From IMG/VR virus record IMGVR_UViG_3300027763_000110, positions 1 through 39,942 of that record: 39,942 bases of DNA; one strand, written 5' to 3'. Source of the DNA: a virus. The notes beneath the pieces are model-generated. The model did not search any database, was not told the DNA's origin, and worked only from the letters and a program-made list of their open reading frames with translations. Below, piece after piece: positions 1 to 8,651 of this stretch (positions are counted from its first letter, which is position 1; each line of letters starts with the position of its first letter). A program made the position numbers and the translations under genes.

Positions 1-498
1 ATTATACCAAACGCCTGTGACTAAAGTAGTAGTACCCGTTATTCTTGTCGCACCCTGCCAGTATAGGATCACCTTTGAACCAACAACGGCCACATCGGGA
101 ATTGCAAGATTGCCTAATAAAATGCCCAATGGTCTCATATCAATTATTTGCTGAGTCCCTGCAACGGATGAAAACTTCACCCAAATGGAACAAGTAAAAC
201 CACCGCTTCCAAAATTAAAGATGGAATTGGTAGCCGTTGAAACACTTTTATTTGTTACAAAAATAAACCCTCCACCATTAAGGGGCGTATAGGTGGGCGT
301 GTTTACAAGAGTACCTGTTTGGGAGTTACCAGATAAATCGAAAACAGAAGAACCAGAACCAGGGTAACAAGTGGTGTTCCCGAAATCCCAATAAACCTTT
401 CGATCTGGAATGATCGTAAACGCATTGTTATTCTCCCCTGTTTTTGAACCAAGCCCTACGGCTTGATTGCCTATCCCTGAAATCATTGAATACCCCAT
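1..498 (-). CDS. LamG-like tail appendage protein, N-terminal part (runs off left edge)
   Basis: The reading frame starts at an ATG that overlaps the stop of the fibre gene (TAATG) and stays open for 166 codons to base 1. Visible are an N-terminal linker, 'KVYWDFGN', 'VFDLSGNSQTGTL', 'FTCSIWVKFSS' and finally 'TGVWYN'. That succession is typical of a LamG/concanavalin-like glycan-binding jelly roll. The missing second half ('TRVGTTITLYLNG') matches the fragment at the right edge of the window, so the two pieces are probably one gene of about 244 codons. Placed right after the fibre gene, it is likely a host-surface-binding appendage. An alternative ATG lies four codons downstream. The fold is inferred from pattern only. 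Confidence 0.75.
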   Translation of the reverse strand, partial: MGYSMISGIGNQAVGLGSKTGENNNAFTIIPDRKVYWDFGNTTCYPGSGSSVFDLSGNSQTGTLVNTPTYTPLNGGGFIFVTNKSVSTATNSIFNFGSGGFTCSIWVKFSSVAGTQQIIDMRPLGILLGNLAIPDVAVVGSKVILYWQGATRITGTTTLVTGVWYN

Positions 499-2897
499 TA
501 GTTTGAATTTACGAGTTGATTTTGTAGAACGGTCAAAGTGTTTCCTGCTGCACTAAGATTCGCATCAAGATCAATTACTAATGTTCCTGTGGTTGCAATT
601 CCTGAGGATGTCGTAGTTGATGAAATCAAAACGGTTCTGTTTACGAGTAAAGTTCCTCCTGAAAGGATTCGCATATCGCAACGAAAAGCCGCAGTACCTG
701 CTGCACCAATGGCCGTACAAAGGATGGTATACTCAACCGTGATCGGTTCGGCAGACATACTTATGGTGTAAGTAATTGCTCCACTATCGCATATTGTAAC
801 CCCACCTAGTCTAACCCTGAAGGCAATCGTTCCCGCATTGACTCCCGTAGCAAGAGTACCCGACATTTTACCCGTTATGACCTTACCAACTCCGAAAAAT
901 AATGCAGGTAATGTTGCACTACCGTTCAGGGTTCCTGTAAGGGTAGATGTTGCACCAGTTCCGGTAATAGTTACCGTTGTGATTTGCGAAATGATCCCCA
1001 AAGACTGGATTTCTCCACCTCTGGTTATATTTCCTGCCGCATCCACATTCAAGGCAGCCGCAGCAGACGATCCTGTAAGACTTGAATTTATAGCTGCTGT
1101 TAAAATTGGCGTTGCTATCGTGCCTTTGTAAAGGATAAGATTCGGAACGGATGACACGTTCTGATAGGTCAGCATTCCATCGGTGGTTCCTGTAAAAGTA
1201 GCCGATGAAGGCGTAAGTGTAAAGTGTGGAACAGTTGCCGTACCTGCACCTAAGGCTAATCTTGCCGAGATGGTCGTACCAAATCCAATCCCTAATCTGG
1301 CATTTGTGTTATCCCAGAAGAAGGTTGAGTTCGCTTGAGCGAGAACACCAGAGGTTCCTGCAAATAAAACACTTCCTGCCGTTGCACTTGTAATTGATCC
1401 ACCTATTGACATTCCACCACTTCCCGAAGGAGCTGCCCACGTTCCATCTGCCCGTAGGAAGTTGCTTGTGCCACCTCCAGAGGCAGGAACTAACCCCTGC
1501 AACAGGGATGTAAATAGATTAAGGTCAGCAGTTACTTGAGTAGGGGAAAGATAAGACGGGGTAGTTACTGAAAACTTTACATAACCTGTTCCAGACAATG
1601 CTGATTGTTTGCCATTGAACGAATCGTAGTCCGTTTTGCTTATAAGCCCTGCCGTCACACCTGATGCCGAGGCAAGTGGAATGTTTAAGGTGTGTGTTGC
1701 CGTTGTGCTATTCCACGCAGGAGCAGTTCCGCTTGTACCGGGAGTAGCGAAAGATTGAATCTGAGCCGTTAAGCCATTAAGAGCCGTTAAGCCTGTTGAG
1801 AATGTCGTGATTACTTGGCAAAGATTACTATCCTCTGTGTGAAGGGTAATTGTCTTGCTGCTATGTATCACATAGACTCTTATGGCAAGTCTATCAGCAG
1901 CAAGTAATACCGTGCTTGGAACTGCAAGAGCAGTCGTGTAAAGATCAACTTGAGTGCCATTTGTGATGTATTCGGGATTGGCTGAACTTGTTGCTATTAA
2001 TGTTAATGTGCCTCCACTTAGCTTGTAAAGTTCGATATAAAATCTTGGTGATCCACCCCCACTATTCGCACTAAAATACATCTCAAAGTTCCAATTCCCG
2101 GCAGGAATTAAAAGTTGATTTGGAACACTTGCGTCTGTGATGAATGATTGAATATATCCATCGGCATTTATACTAAAATCTGTTCCTGCACCTATTACGG
2201 GAGTGCCGCTCATCTGTTTGAATGCAACTCCTCCAAGAGTTCCTTGATCAACAGAGCCATTGAGATAGTAGTTTAAACTTGAACCACCTCCGCCTGAGGT
2301 TGGGAAGTTGGCAAGTGTTCCATCTCCACGAATGTACTGAGAAACTAATCCTGCTCCGGTCACGGCAAGTGTGCCATTTGAGGTTAGAGGATTTGGTAAG
2401 GCAACCGTGAAGGCTGAAGGCATTGATAAACCAACACTTGTCAAGCCACCTCCTGAAGCAACCACCGACCAGACGGCAGAACCTGGCGTGGCAGAAGTAC
2501 AAATGTATTGCACATTGGTTACCAGATTAATAAACCTTGAACCAACCTGATAGAAGAGGGTGCTATCGAATCCAGAGTTAGGAATCTGATCGACTGCACT
2601 CATCGCATAGACAATGCCGAGATTCGTTGGACGAAAATAGGCTACTCCTTCCTTCCATTGGAAGTCATATCCTACGATGCACTCAAGTGCAATACCTCCA
2701 TTCGTGCCTTCCTTCAATTGTGAGCCATTCTGAACGGCCACATAGCCATTGGCTTCTAATGTATCCCCTTTCTTGTTGAGAAATGAATCGAGATGATTCA
2801 GGTTGAATGCCTTCTCATCATCACCTCTCGTATTCTTACCGTTGCCGAATGTTGCCGTATTTTGGGCGATCAATTCGGCCCTTGATTTTACTGCCAT
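498..2897 (-). CDS. Tail fibre / receptor-binding protein
   Basis: This 799-residue protein is rich in Gly, Ser, Thr and Ala. It has the linker signatures of trimeric fibres: 'YIRGDGTLANFPTSG' (about 188-202), 'FLRADGTWAAPSG' (about 480-492), and a 'FWDNTNARLGIG' repeat unit (about 527-538). A beta-rich C1q-like module lies at about 205-370 with 'LAADRLAIRVYV' and 'KTITLHTED'. A second beta-sandwich-like module fills about 640-799. The N-terminus (1-150) probably attaches to the tail. It is followed by the LamG gene with a TAATG overlap, so the two are likely translated together. The role is inferred from family patterns and location; the receptor is unknown. Confidence 0.85.
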   Translation of the reverse strand: MAVKSRAELIAQNTATFGNGKNTRGDDEKAFNLNHLDSFLNKKGDTLEANGYVAVQNGSQLKEGTNGGIALECIVGYDFQWKEGVAYFRPTNLGIVYAMSAVDQIPNSGFDSTLFYQVGSRFINLVTNVQYICTSATPGSAVWSVVASGGGLTSVGLSMPSAFTVALPNPLTSNGTLAVTGAGLVSQYIRGDGTLANFPTSGGGGSSLNYYLNGSVDQGTLGGVAFKQMSGTPVIGAGTDFSINADGYIQSFITDASVPNQLLIPAGNWNFEMYFSANSGGGSPRFYIELYKLSGGTLTLIATSSANPEYITNGTQVDLYTTALAVPSTVLLAADRLAIRVYVIHSSKTITLHTEDSNLCQVITTFSTGLTALNGLTAQIQSFATPGTSGTAPAWNSTTATHTLNIPLASASGVTAGLISKTDYDSFNGKQSALSGTGYVKFSVTTPSYLSPTQVTADLNLFTSLLQGLVPASGGGTSNFLRADGTWAAPSGSGGMSIGGSITSATAGSVLFAGTSGVLAQANSTFFWDNTNARLGIGFGTTISARLALGAGTATVPHFTLTPSSATFTGTTDGMLTYQNVSSVPNLILYKGTIATPILTAAINSSLTGSSAAAALNVDAAGNITRGGEIQSLGIISQITTVTITGTGATSTLTGTLNGSATLPALFFGVGKVITGKMSGTLATGVNAGTIAFRVRLGGVTICDSGAITYTISMSAEPITVEYTILCTAIGAAGTAAFRCDMRILSGGTLLVNRTVLISSTTTSSGIATTGTLVIDLDANLSAAGNTLTVLQNQLVNSN

Positions 2898-2911
2898 TTT
2901 ATTTTTAGAAT

Positions 2912-5170
2912 TTAATCGCCTGTGAAGTAATCGTTAGAGTTGTAATCACCTAAGAAATAATCCCCAGGTAGATTTATTTTGTTCGCCAAAGTTAATTTAA
3001 ATGTCGTTGTACCTGAACTTGGATCGACTGGTTTGTTAATCCCGTCAATAAGGTAGCCATAGAAGGACTTTCCACCAGATGTCACCTTTATCAAACCGTA
3101 GGCAATGTTTGCCATATCGATAAAGGAACAGAGGCTTTGCGGAAATTCAAAGTCAAATCCAATCGGCTTAAAAAGATATTCATTTAAACCTTCCTCAAGT
3201 ATTGCCTCTGAAATATTAGTTTTCTCTGATACCTCTCCACTTATCTCTTGATATTCTACAGGGAAAAAGGCATCATCAACCTCACTTACCAGATCGGTGT
3301 AATATTCACCAGACTGGAAGAACAGAGCCGCCTTGGCAGTTGCTAGGCCATAGGTGTGCATTCCAAGCAACTTCCAGAACCTTGCGGCTATTCGTGCAGG
3401 AGTGTGTAGGATATTATAGATTGATGTGATTGGGCTTTCACTTGTCCCGACCAGATTGGAACCAACTGAAACCGTACCGGGGTCGAAGGTTACAGAACCT
3501 GTTTCTTCAGGAAATTGATACCCTGTTTCTTCAATTGATTCAAAAATAAGTGTGTCAAGGTTTAACCAGATCAAAAAGATACCATAATCATTTGGCCGAT
3601 CTGATGATCCTGAATCGTCCCTAAGGTATTGTAATCGCCTTGAAAATTCAATTGCATAGCCTGCACAGATGATATTAGACCTAAGGTCTTCAACCTTCTT
3701 TTCGCTTGATCTTGACTTATTAGGAGTGAAATAAGACCTGTATGTATGAGGCTCAAATATCCCAGATACTGCGATGTTCTTCCAAAGGTCGGTGAATCCT
3801 AATTGGAAACTATTGACCAGTTTATCCGATAAGGCGTACTGTGTAATATTTGAGGCTTTATTGAACTCCCCTATTTTGACATCACTTTTATAAAAAAACT
3901 CAACAGGCTCAATTCTTATCTGCCATTGATTTAAAGTGGTATTATACTCGAATCCCCACCCCAGATTGAAAATCCGTGAAAGGTCTTCAAAGAACTTTTT
4001 GAAAGTAACGGTGATCTGAGGGTTCGCCTCGTCAATCAATTGACCGTTTCGGATGTAAAGACCTGTCGTGATTAAATTGTTCCACATCACCCCTGTATTA
4101 AGGGCGAAGTAGTCAGAGATTAGAGGAGTATCATCTCCTGTAATGATTTGTAGGGTTCTCTTTAAGGCATTAAAAACATAAAGGCCATTGCAATTTGATG
4201 CATTGACCTGAGAGAATTCCTCCAAACGTAAAGTGTTCGTATTCGGGAAAGTAATATCCCAACCACCGACTGGGTTAAAGTCTAAATTAATATAATAAAC
4301 TAAACGATACTCTTCCTGAATCGAAATAGGAACTTGAGTAAAAGTGTAGTCTAAATTATATGTGGCCCCTGGGTTAATAAAAGGGGTTGTAAATATGGTA
4401 GTAAATATTGCGGTTACGGCTCCTGCTGCATCATATTGCAAAAGTGTCACATAGGCTTTATAGGCATTTGATGGATGCTTATTTTTTATTGAAGCAACCG
4501 CCCGACCAGAGAAAAGCAGATTTCTGGTTCCTAACCCATTGTTTACGAAAATTACATTTGTGTTGCTTACATATGTAGCCTTTGGATCAAAAGTATTCCC
4601 AAACTGATTTTTAAAATCGGTGTTTTGCCAAAAAACAGGAAACACGGGTTCAAATGGAGTTCCAAAAGATAAAGATCGAGCATCGTATTGCTTTGCATTT
4701 GCTTGCAAATAAAGCTGCTGAGAATGCAACCTAACCGAGTCAAAAACTAAAGGATCAATTGCTACCTCATCAAGATTTTTAAGGGTCAAAAGGTCTATTT
4801 CAACATCCTGCCGGGTTAGGAAGTTTTCCCGAAATGGGTCTTCGACTATTCCAACGGTAATCTCATATCCATTCGTGTCACAGGTGTTCTTTTCCGAATA
4901 AACGGCCATATTAACGAACCCATTGAACTCATAGTTCTGGCCTTGTATAAGCGTGTCAGAGGTCATCCTAAACGGAATGTCATCGTTGATAAACCCTGAA
5001 TCAAAGAAACCTTTCAGGATGTTTGCAGCCTTGCCTATAAAGGCGATCTCGGTGGTAAATGGCTGATCAATGCCGTGATTTTCTAGCCTCTTGGCGGTAA
5101 ACTCGATGGCATCAAAACCAATCGGTTCAGCTACCTCGATATTGTTAAGATAAAACTTCCATCCTGCCAT
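2912..5170 (-). CDS. Tail protein, probable distal tail/baseplate hub component
   Basis: The frame is 752 residues from an ATG at 5170. It could be extended upstream 22 codons, but only by reading through a terminator hairpin and using a TTG, so 5170 is preferred. The protein begins 'MAGWKFYLNN' and has long beta-rich stretches with many aromatic residues. I recognise no catalytic motif. Its place between the tape measure and the fibre is where distal tail and tail-associated (Tal-like) proteins sit in siphoviruses, and its size fits a fused Dit/Tal. It has its own promoter-like TACCTTTG only 4 nt before the ATG. Function is inferred from synteny. Confidence 0.65.
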   Translation of the reverse strand: MAGWKFYLNNIEVAEPIGFDAIEFTAKRLENHGIDQPFTTEIAFIGKAANILKGFFDSGFINDDIPFRMTSDTLIQGQNYEFNGFVNMAVYSEKNTCDTNGYEITVGIVEDPFRENFLTRQDVEIDLLTLKNLDEVAIDPLVFDSVRLHSQQLYLQANAKQYDARSLSFGTPFEPVFPVFWQNTDFKNQFGNTFDPKATYVSNTNVIFVNNGLGTRNLLFSGRAVASIKNKHPSNAYKAYVTLLQYDAAGAVTAIFTTIFTTPFINPGATYNLDYTFTQVPISIQEEYRLVYYINLDFNPVGGWDITFPNTNTLRLEEFSQVNASNCNGLYVFNALKRTLQIITGDDTPLISDYFALNTGVMWNNLITTGLYIRNGQLIDEANPQITVTFKKFFEDLSRIFNLGWGFEYNTTLNQWQIRIEPVEFFYKSDVKIGEFNKASNITQYALSDKLVNSFQLGFTDLWKNIAVSGIFEPHTYRSYFTPNKSRSSEKKVEDLRSNIICAGYAIEFSRRLQYLRDDSGSSDRPNDYGIFLIWLNLDTLIFESIEETGYQFPEETGSVTFDPGTVSVGSNLVGTSESPITSIYNILHTPARIAARFWKLLGMHTYGLATAKAALFFQSGEYYTDLVSEVDDAFFPVEYQEISGEVSEKTNISEAILEEGLNEYLFKPIGFDFEFPQSLCSFIDMANIAYGLIKVTSGGKSFYGYLIDGINKPVDPSSGTTTFKLTLANKINLPGDYFLGDYNSNDYFTGD

Positions 5171-5174
5171 AGGA

Positions 5175-5182
5175 CAAAGGTA
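5175..5182 (-). promoter_or_regulatory. Bacteroidetes -7 element TACCTTTG before tail gene
   Basis: TACCTTTG matches TAnnTTTG, the -7 consensus of Bacteroidetes sigma factor. It lies directly after a terminator, and only four bases separate it from the ATG at 5170, which would make a nearly leaderless mRNA. No good -33 TTTG is seen at the right distance, so the call is tentative. Confidence 0.4.
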
Positions 5183-5186
5183 AAAC

Positions 5187-5212
5187 AAAAAACCCGACCT
5201 TTTTAGATCGGG
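5187..5212 (-). terminator. Factor-independent terminator after the tape measure region
   Basis: A 7-bp stem, CCCGATC/GGTCGGG with one G-T pair and a 6-nt loop, is followed on the minus strand by six T. The plus strand also has five T after the stem, so it may act in both directions. It separates the tape-measure transcript from the distal-tail transcript. Confidence 0.75.
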
Positions 5213-5261
5213 CTTTTTGAACAAACGAAGAAACAAAAAATATAGGCTGAAAAACCTTTTG

Positions 5262-5269
5262 CAAAGATA
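5262..5269 (-). promoter_or_regulatory. Possible -7 element TATCTTTG just after the tape measure gene
   Basis: TATCTTTG on the minus strand fits TAnnTTTG and lies ahead of the terminator at 5187-5212. If active it would make only a short RNA of about 65 nt that ends at the hairpin, or read through into the tail gene. The -33 position holds TTTA rather than TTTG. Confidence 0.3.
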
Positions 5270-5278
5270 GCAACAAAA

Positions 5279-7741
5279 TTAACTACTAAACCTATTATTT
5301 AAAATTGTTGTCTCTCTTGATTTGGTTTGAATCTTTTTCGTAAAGCCTCTTTCGTCCATTGTCAAGGATGTAATTGGCAGTTTTGATAAGGTATTCTCAA
5401 TGCTAATCAACCTTTCCACTAACTGACCATTTCCAGAGTCACCACGGCTTTGGGTCATCATCTTGGAACCCATAAACCTTTCCGCTTTTATCACGTCTTT
5501 ATTCGGGATTACCTGCGATCCTTTAGGTAAGTCCACCAATGTCGCAACACCAGGTGTTTCGTACACTTGCCCAGATGTAGTGACTACCCACTCTTTACCA
5601 ATCTCACCAACGATGGCCTTACCACCTTTAAAAGGTTTACCTTTCGTTCCTTCAGCAAATTCTGGAACTGGTTGGGCGAGGATGAACCCTATCTGAGCGG
5701 CTGCGGTTGCTGCTGCGGCAATAGCCAACGGTATTGTTACAGCTGCTGCCGCATATTTAGCAACAATAGGAGCCGTGTTAAAAACCACGTTTGCAACTGC
5801 TTGTAATTGATTGGCACGAAATTGTTTTTTTTGATATTCCTTTTCCGCTTGAGCCCTTTTTTCTTCGATTTCTGTCTGTTTCTGGACATTATCACCTGCC
5901 AATCTTAACTCCTCATCATAGCCTTTCATTTTTTGCTTAAAGGCATTCTGATCGTATTGACTTTGGAGGTCAAAAAGTGCGTTAGCAGAATTTACTGCAA
6001 GATCATATGTTTGCTTTGTCAACTCTTGATCTACCTGCTTTTTTAATTGAATCCTTTTTTCCTCTTTTTTTAATTGCTCATCTCTTTGACGATCTAACTC
6101 GTCCATCATATCTTTATTATCCTTTACGGTTTTATCCATTGATTCTTTCCTGGCTTTTTCAATGTCTGCCTCCGTTGTAGTAGTAGCTTTATAGCGATCC
6201 ATTAGTGCAGCCTTTTCCAATTGCTCTAAATCTTTTGCCGCTTTTTCTCCTTGTGCTTTTGTCAAATCAATGTCTTCCTTTTTAAACTTTAAACCTTGAT
6301 TGATAAAATCTAATTGTAATTTAAGTTTTGCCTCATACAATGATTTTTCTGCGGCTAATTGGCCTTCTGGACTATCTTGCTCTAGCTTCCTTATTTCAGT
6401 AAGGATATTTAATAGTTCAAGTCTTTTAGAATATTCTTTTTGTAATTCAGCCTGTTTCTTGGCCAATGCTTTGGCTTCGGCTTCTGCCTGTGCTTTTTTC
6501 TGTTTTTCAATGTCAAGCAATTGATTAGCCGTTTGCAAAGCCCCTTCTGACCTTAGTTTTATTTGGTCTTCTGCGGCAGCCATTGAACCTGTAAGCCCTG
6601 CTAAAGTTTCGCTAAGAGATAGTATCTGTTTTTCAGCTTCTACAACCCCACCTGTTTTAACATTACCAAAAATTCCAGAACTTCCCTCCTCAACCTTTTT
6701 ACGTTGCACTGATATTGCGTCTTGTATTTCTTTGATTCGGGCTTGCCTTCTTTCAATAAACTCACTTAACTGATCATCCGTATATGTAAGAAGTTCATCC
6801 TGATACACTTTATAGGTTTCAAGTTCCCCTGCTGCAAACCTTTCACTATCCGACCTTGCTCCACCAAAAATTTTATTGATACCATCCATAAATTGGGATG
6901 TTGTATTAAGTGCTTCGGTCAGAACTGGTCCTAAAAGTGTTCCTATTTTATTAAGAAATCCATCCCAAGCATCACCTAAATTGTTTACCTTTCCTCCAAG
7001 GGTATCCGATACTGCGGCTGCTGATCCTGCGACACCTGTATAATCACCAAGCCCAACTAAATACTCACGAATTGCAGCATTATTATTTTTAACCTGGGTT
7101 TCGACACCTTTAAATGTAAATATTACTTGATCACCTGCTTTTTGAGCCCTTACTCCAAATTCTTTTAATCTTTCAAATTCACCTACCTGAGCATCTATAA
7201 TTGCCTCAGCTAATTGGTCAAATGATTTACCAGTTGAGGATGCCAAATCTCCTAACTTACGCATTTGGTCAATTGTTGGCGTAAATCCTTGATTTGCTAG
7301 CTTTACAAATGAGGCGGTTAATTCACTAACGGCGAAAGGGGTTGTTTTTGCAAACTCCTTTATGTTATCAAGTGCCATTGATGCAGCTGCACCGCTCCCC
7401 AATGTATTTTTCAATACTGCCGAAAGCTTTTGGAATTCAGCCGTTACATTAAAAACCTGTTTACCAAATGATACAACTGCTGCAATTGAAAATGCCCCGG
7501 CCAATAGTGGTCCAAGTTTAATGGCAGAGCCGCCAATGTTATTCATTCCACCTGAAACCTTATCGGTTGCTTTCTTTCCTTCCTTTCCGGTTTTTTCTAA
7601 TTCATCAGCTAATTTTTTAGCATTTGCAATTGCATCTTTTTCGGCTTGGCTTAATTTGTCAAACTCATCTTTGGCTTTTTTTACATCACCTTCCCTAATG
7701 ATGTATTCGACAACAATCTGATTGGTACTTAAAGTACTCAT
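5279..7741 (-). CDS. Tape measure protein
   Basis: This 820-residue protein has the build of a siphovirus tape measure. There is an N-terminal helical region rich in Lys and Glu, then a conserved tape-measure domain at about 95-260 ('FQKLSAVLKNTLG', 'FAKTTPFAVSELTASFVKLANQG'). A long coiled coil spans about 405-645, an Ala-rich hydrophobic segment lies near 660-695, and the Gly-rich C-terminus includes 'GEIGKEWVV'. It sets tail length and passes down the tail tube. The ATG overlaps the stop of the -1-frame tail chaperone extension (ATGA), which supports this start. A 12-bp inverted repeat ends four bases before the ATG. Confidence 0.92.
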   Translation of the reverse strand: MSTLSTNQIVVEYIIREGDVKKAKDEFDKLSQAEKDAIANAKKLADELEKTGKEGKKATDKVSGGMNNIGGSAIKLGPLLAGAFSIAAVVSFGKQVFNVTAEFQKLSAVLKNTLGSGAAASMALDNIKEFAKTTPFAVSELTASFVKLANQGFTPTIDQMRKLGDLASSTGKSFDQLAEAIIDAQVGEFERLKEFGVRAQKAGDQVIFTFKGVETQVKNNNAAIREYLVGLGDYTGVAGSAAAVSDTLGGKVNNLGDAWDGFLNKIGTLLGPVLTEALNTTSQFMDGINKIFGGARSDSERFAAGELETYKVYQDELLTYTDDQLSEFIERRQARIKEIQDAISVQRKKVEEGSSGIFGNVKTGGVVEAEKQILSLSETLAGLTGSMAAAEDQIKLRSEGALQTANQLLDIEKQKKAQAEAEAKALAKKQAELQKEYSKRLELLNILTEIRKLEQDSPEGQLAAEKSLYEAKLKLQLDFINQGLKFKKEDIDLTKAQGEKAAKDLEQLEKAALMDRYKATTTTEADIEKARKESMDKTVKDNKDMMDELDRQRDEQLKKEEKRIQLKKQVDQELTKQTYDLAVNSANALFDLQSQYDQNAFKQKMKGYDEELRLAGDNVQKQTEIEEKRAQAEKEYQKKQFRANQLQAVANVVFNTAPIVAKYAAAAVTIPLAIAAAATAAAQIGFILAQPVPEFAEGTKGKPFKGGKAIVGEIGKEWVVTTSGQVYETPGVATLVDLPKGSQVIPNKDVIKAERFMGSKMMTQSRGDSGNGQLVERLISIENTLSKLPITSLTMDERGFTKKIQTKSRETTILNNRFSS

Positions 7742-8040
7742 TTTTTCGCATTGGTTTTTTGTTCTTTAAGTGTTGCTAACCAATGCGAATACATCAGGTA
7801 GTAAGTGTAGAGTGGTTGTTCGACCAGTCGAGAAAGGTCCGTTCCCATTCCTTTTGCAAAGCTAAGATTTTCCGAGTATCTAGATTTGAATCTTCTAAGG
7901 CTAACAATGTAATATGATGCTCTAACATCTTTAAATTCATCAGAGTTTCCCCCTGTAAAAAGGTGGTCAAACTCTTCTGTAATTCTTCGCCAGTACTCAG
8001 ATATTGACTTTGCGGCAGATTCAAAAAAAAAGTAGGCACA
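7738..8040 (-). CDS. -1 frame extension of putative tail assembly chaperone (frameshift product)
   Basis: In the frame one base back from the 7794-8651 gene, codons are open from 8040 (just after a TGA at 8041-8043) to a TGA at 7738-7740. The frame has no suitable early start codon, but it joins the upstream frame at nine consecutive T (8023-8031). A -1 slip there adds 94 residues from the GAA at 8022. Segments such as 'ISEYWRRITEEFDHLF', 'FAKGMGTDLSRLVEQP' and 'TYYLMYSHWLATLKEQK' look like a real helical protein. The stop overlaps the tape-measure ATG. A frameshifted chaperone directly before the tape measure is the lambda G/GT arrangement. An indel in the T9 tract of the assembly would give the same picture. 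Confidence 0.65.
   Translation of the reverse strand, partial: CAYFFFESAAKSISEYWRRITEEFDHLFTGGNSDEFKDVRASYYIVSLRRFKSRYSENLSFAKGMGTDLSRLVEQPLYTYYLMYSHWLATLKEQKTNAKK
7745..7789 (-). repeat. 12-bp perfect inverted repeat before tape measure start
   Basis: TTCGCATTGGTT (7745-7756) and AACCAATGCGAA (7778-7789) are perfect complements around a 21-nt loop. The repeat lies inside the last codons of the -1-frame chaperone and ends three bases from the tape-measure ATG. There is no T-run, so it is not a typical terminator. An RNA hairpin controlling tape-measure translation is a possible role (inference). Confidence 0.6.
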
Positions 8041-8651
8041 TCAGCATTTTTGGCCCAATTTTCGATCTTGTTCTTATTGTAGAGGTGCTGATAATCGAAT
8101 GGATTTTCGACCTCGTCAAAGTACTTTACCGTTGCTAATTTAACCTGAATCTGAATGGATATGGCTAATTCTTTACGCTCCTTTAGTCGAGCGTTCAGGA
8201 TGCCTATCTCGATTAGTTTCTTGTTGATCTTGATCTTTTCGGATTCTAGAACCGAATCAACGGCCTTGCAATGGCTATCTAAGTAGATTGGATTGATGGC
8301 AGCATCTAACTCCCGGTAGATGTCGATGGCTGCGTGCATCCGCTCGTATGGTATGTTAATATCGTGATCAAAACAGAAGTAGTTCCTGTTTCCAGAACGA
8401 AAGGCGAACCTTATCTTATCCCAATGCTTGCGGTCTGCCGTGCCGTTGTAGGTTGGCAAATCACTTTCTACCTCGACAACTTGTCGAGTATCGCTTGCCA
8501 CATCTGCAGCACTCCAAAATTTAAGCCTATTCCAATTAATACCCATCCAATCAAATTTTCCTTCGGGCAAATATCGCATAAAAAAAACATCAAAAGGAAT
8601 ACCCAGGTATTTTGGCAGAAGATGCAAAGGGCTAAAGGTTTTGAAACCCAT
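7794..8651 (-). CDS. Probable tail assembly chaperone, 0-frame product
   Basis: The ORF gives 285 residues from the ATG at 8651, but its first 61 codons overlap the membrane-protein gene at 8468-8773 in another frame. The real start may be the GTG at 8501 or the TTG at 8459. The region from 'DRKHWDKIRFAF' and 'FCFDHDINIPYERMHAA' onward looks conserved and helical. Codons 207-210 read through a T9 tract (ACT TTT TTT TTG) where a -1 slip would switch to the overlapping frame ending at 7738. Position immediately before the tape measure supports a chaperone role. At this length it is larger than typical G proteins, so the call rests on synteny and the slip site. Confidence 0.6.
   Translation of the reverse strand: MGFKTFSPLHLLPKYLGIPFDVFFMRYLPEGKFDWMGINWNRLKFWSAADVASDTRQVVEVESDLPTYNGTADRKHWDKIRFAFRSGNRNYFCFDHDINIPYERMHAAIDIYRELDAAINPIYLDSHCKAVDSVLESEKIKINKKLIEIGILNARLKERKELAISIQIQVKLATVKYFDEVENPFDYQHLYNKNKIENWAKNADVPTFFLNLPQSQYLSTGEELQKSLTTFLQGETLMNLKMLEHHITLLALEDSNLDTRKILALQKEWERTFLDWSNNHSTLTT

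Noticed and set aside
838-1131. Plus-strand open frames opposite the fibre gene
   Set aside because: They are antisense to a continuous 799-residue fibre frame with clear motifs; composition is the mirror of Gly/Thr-rich codons.
5171-5236. N-terminal extension of the distal tail protein to 5236
   Set aside because: It would need a TTG start and translation through a terminator hairpin and a -7 promoter box; the ATG at 5170 fits better.
5190-5262. A fourth kissing-loop RNA after the tape measure
   Set aside because: The terminator loop TAAAAA could pair with upstream U-runs, but this is low complexity and no first hairpin or HNH gene is present.
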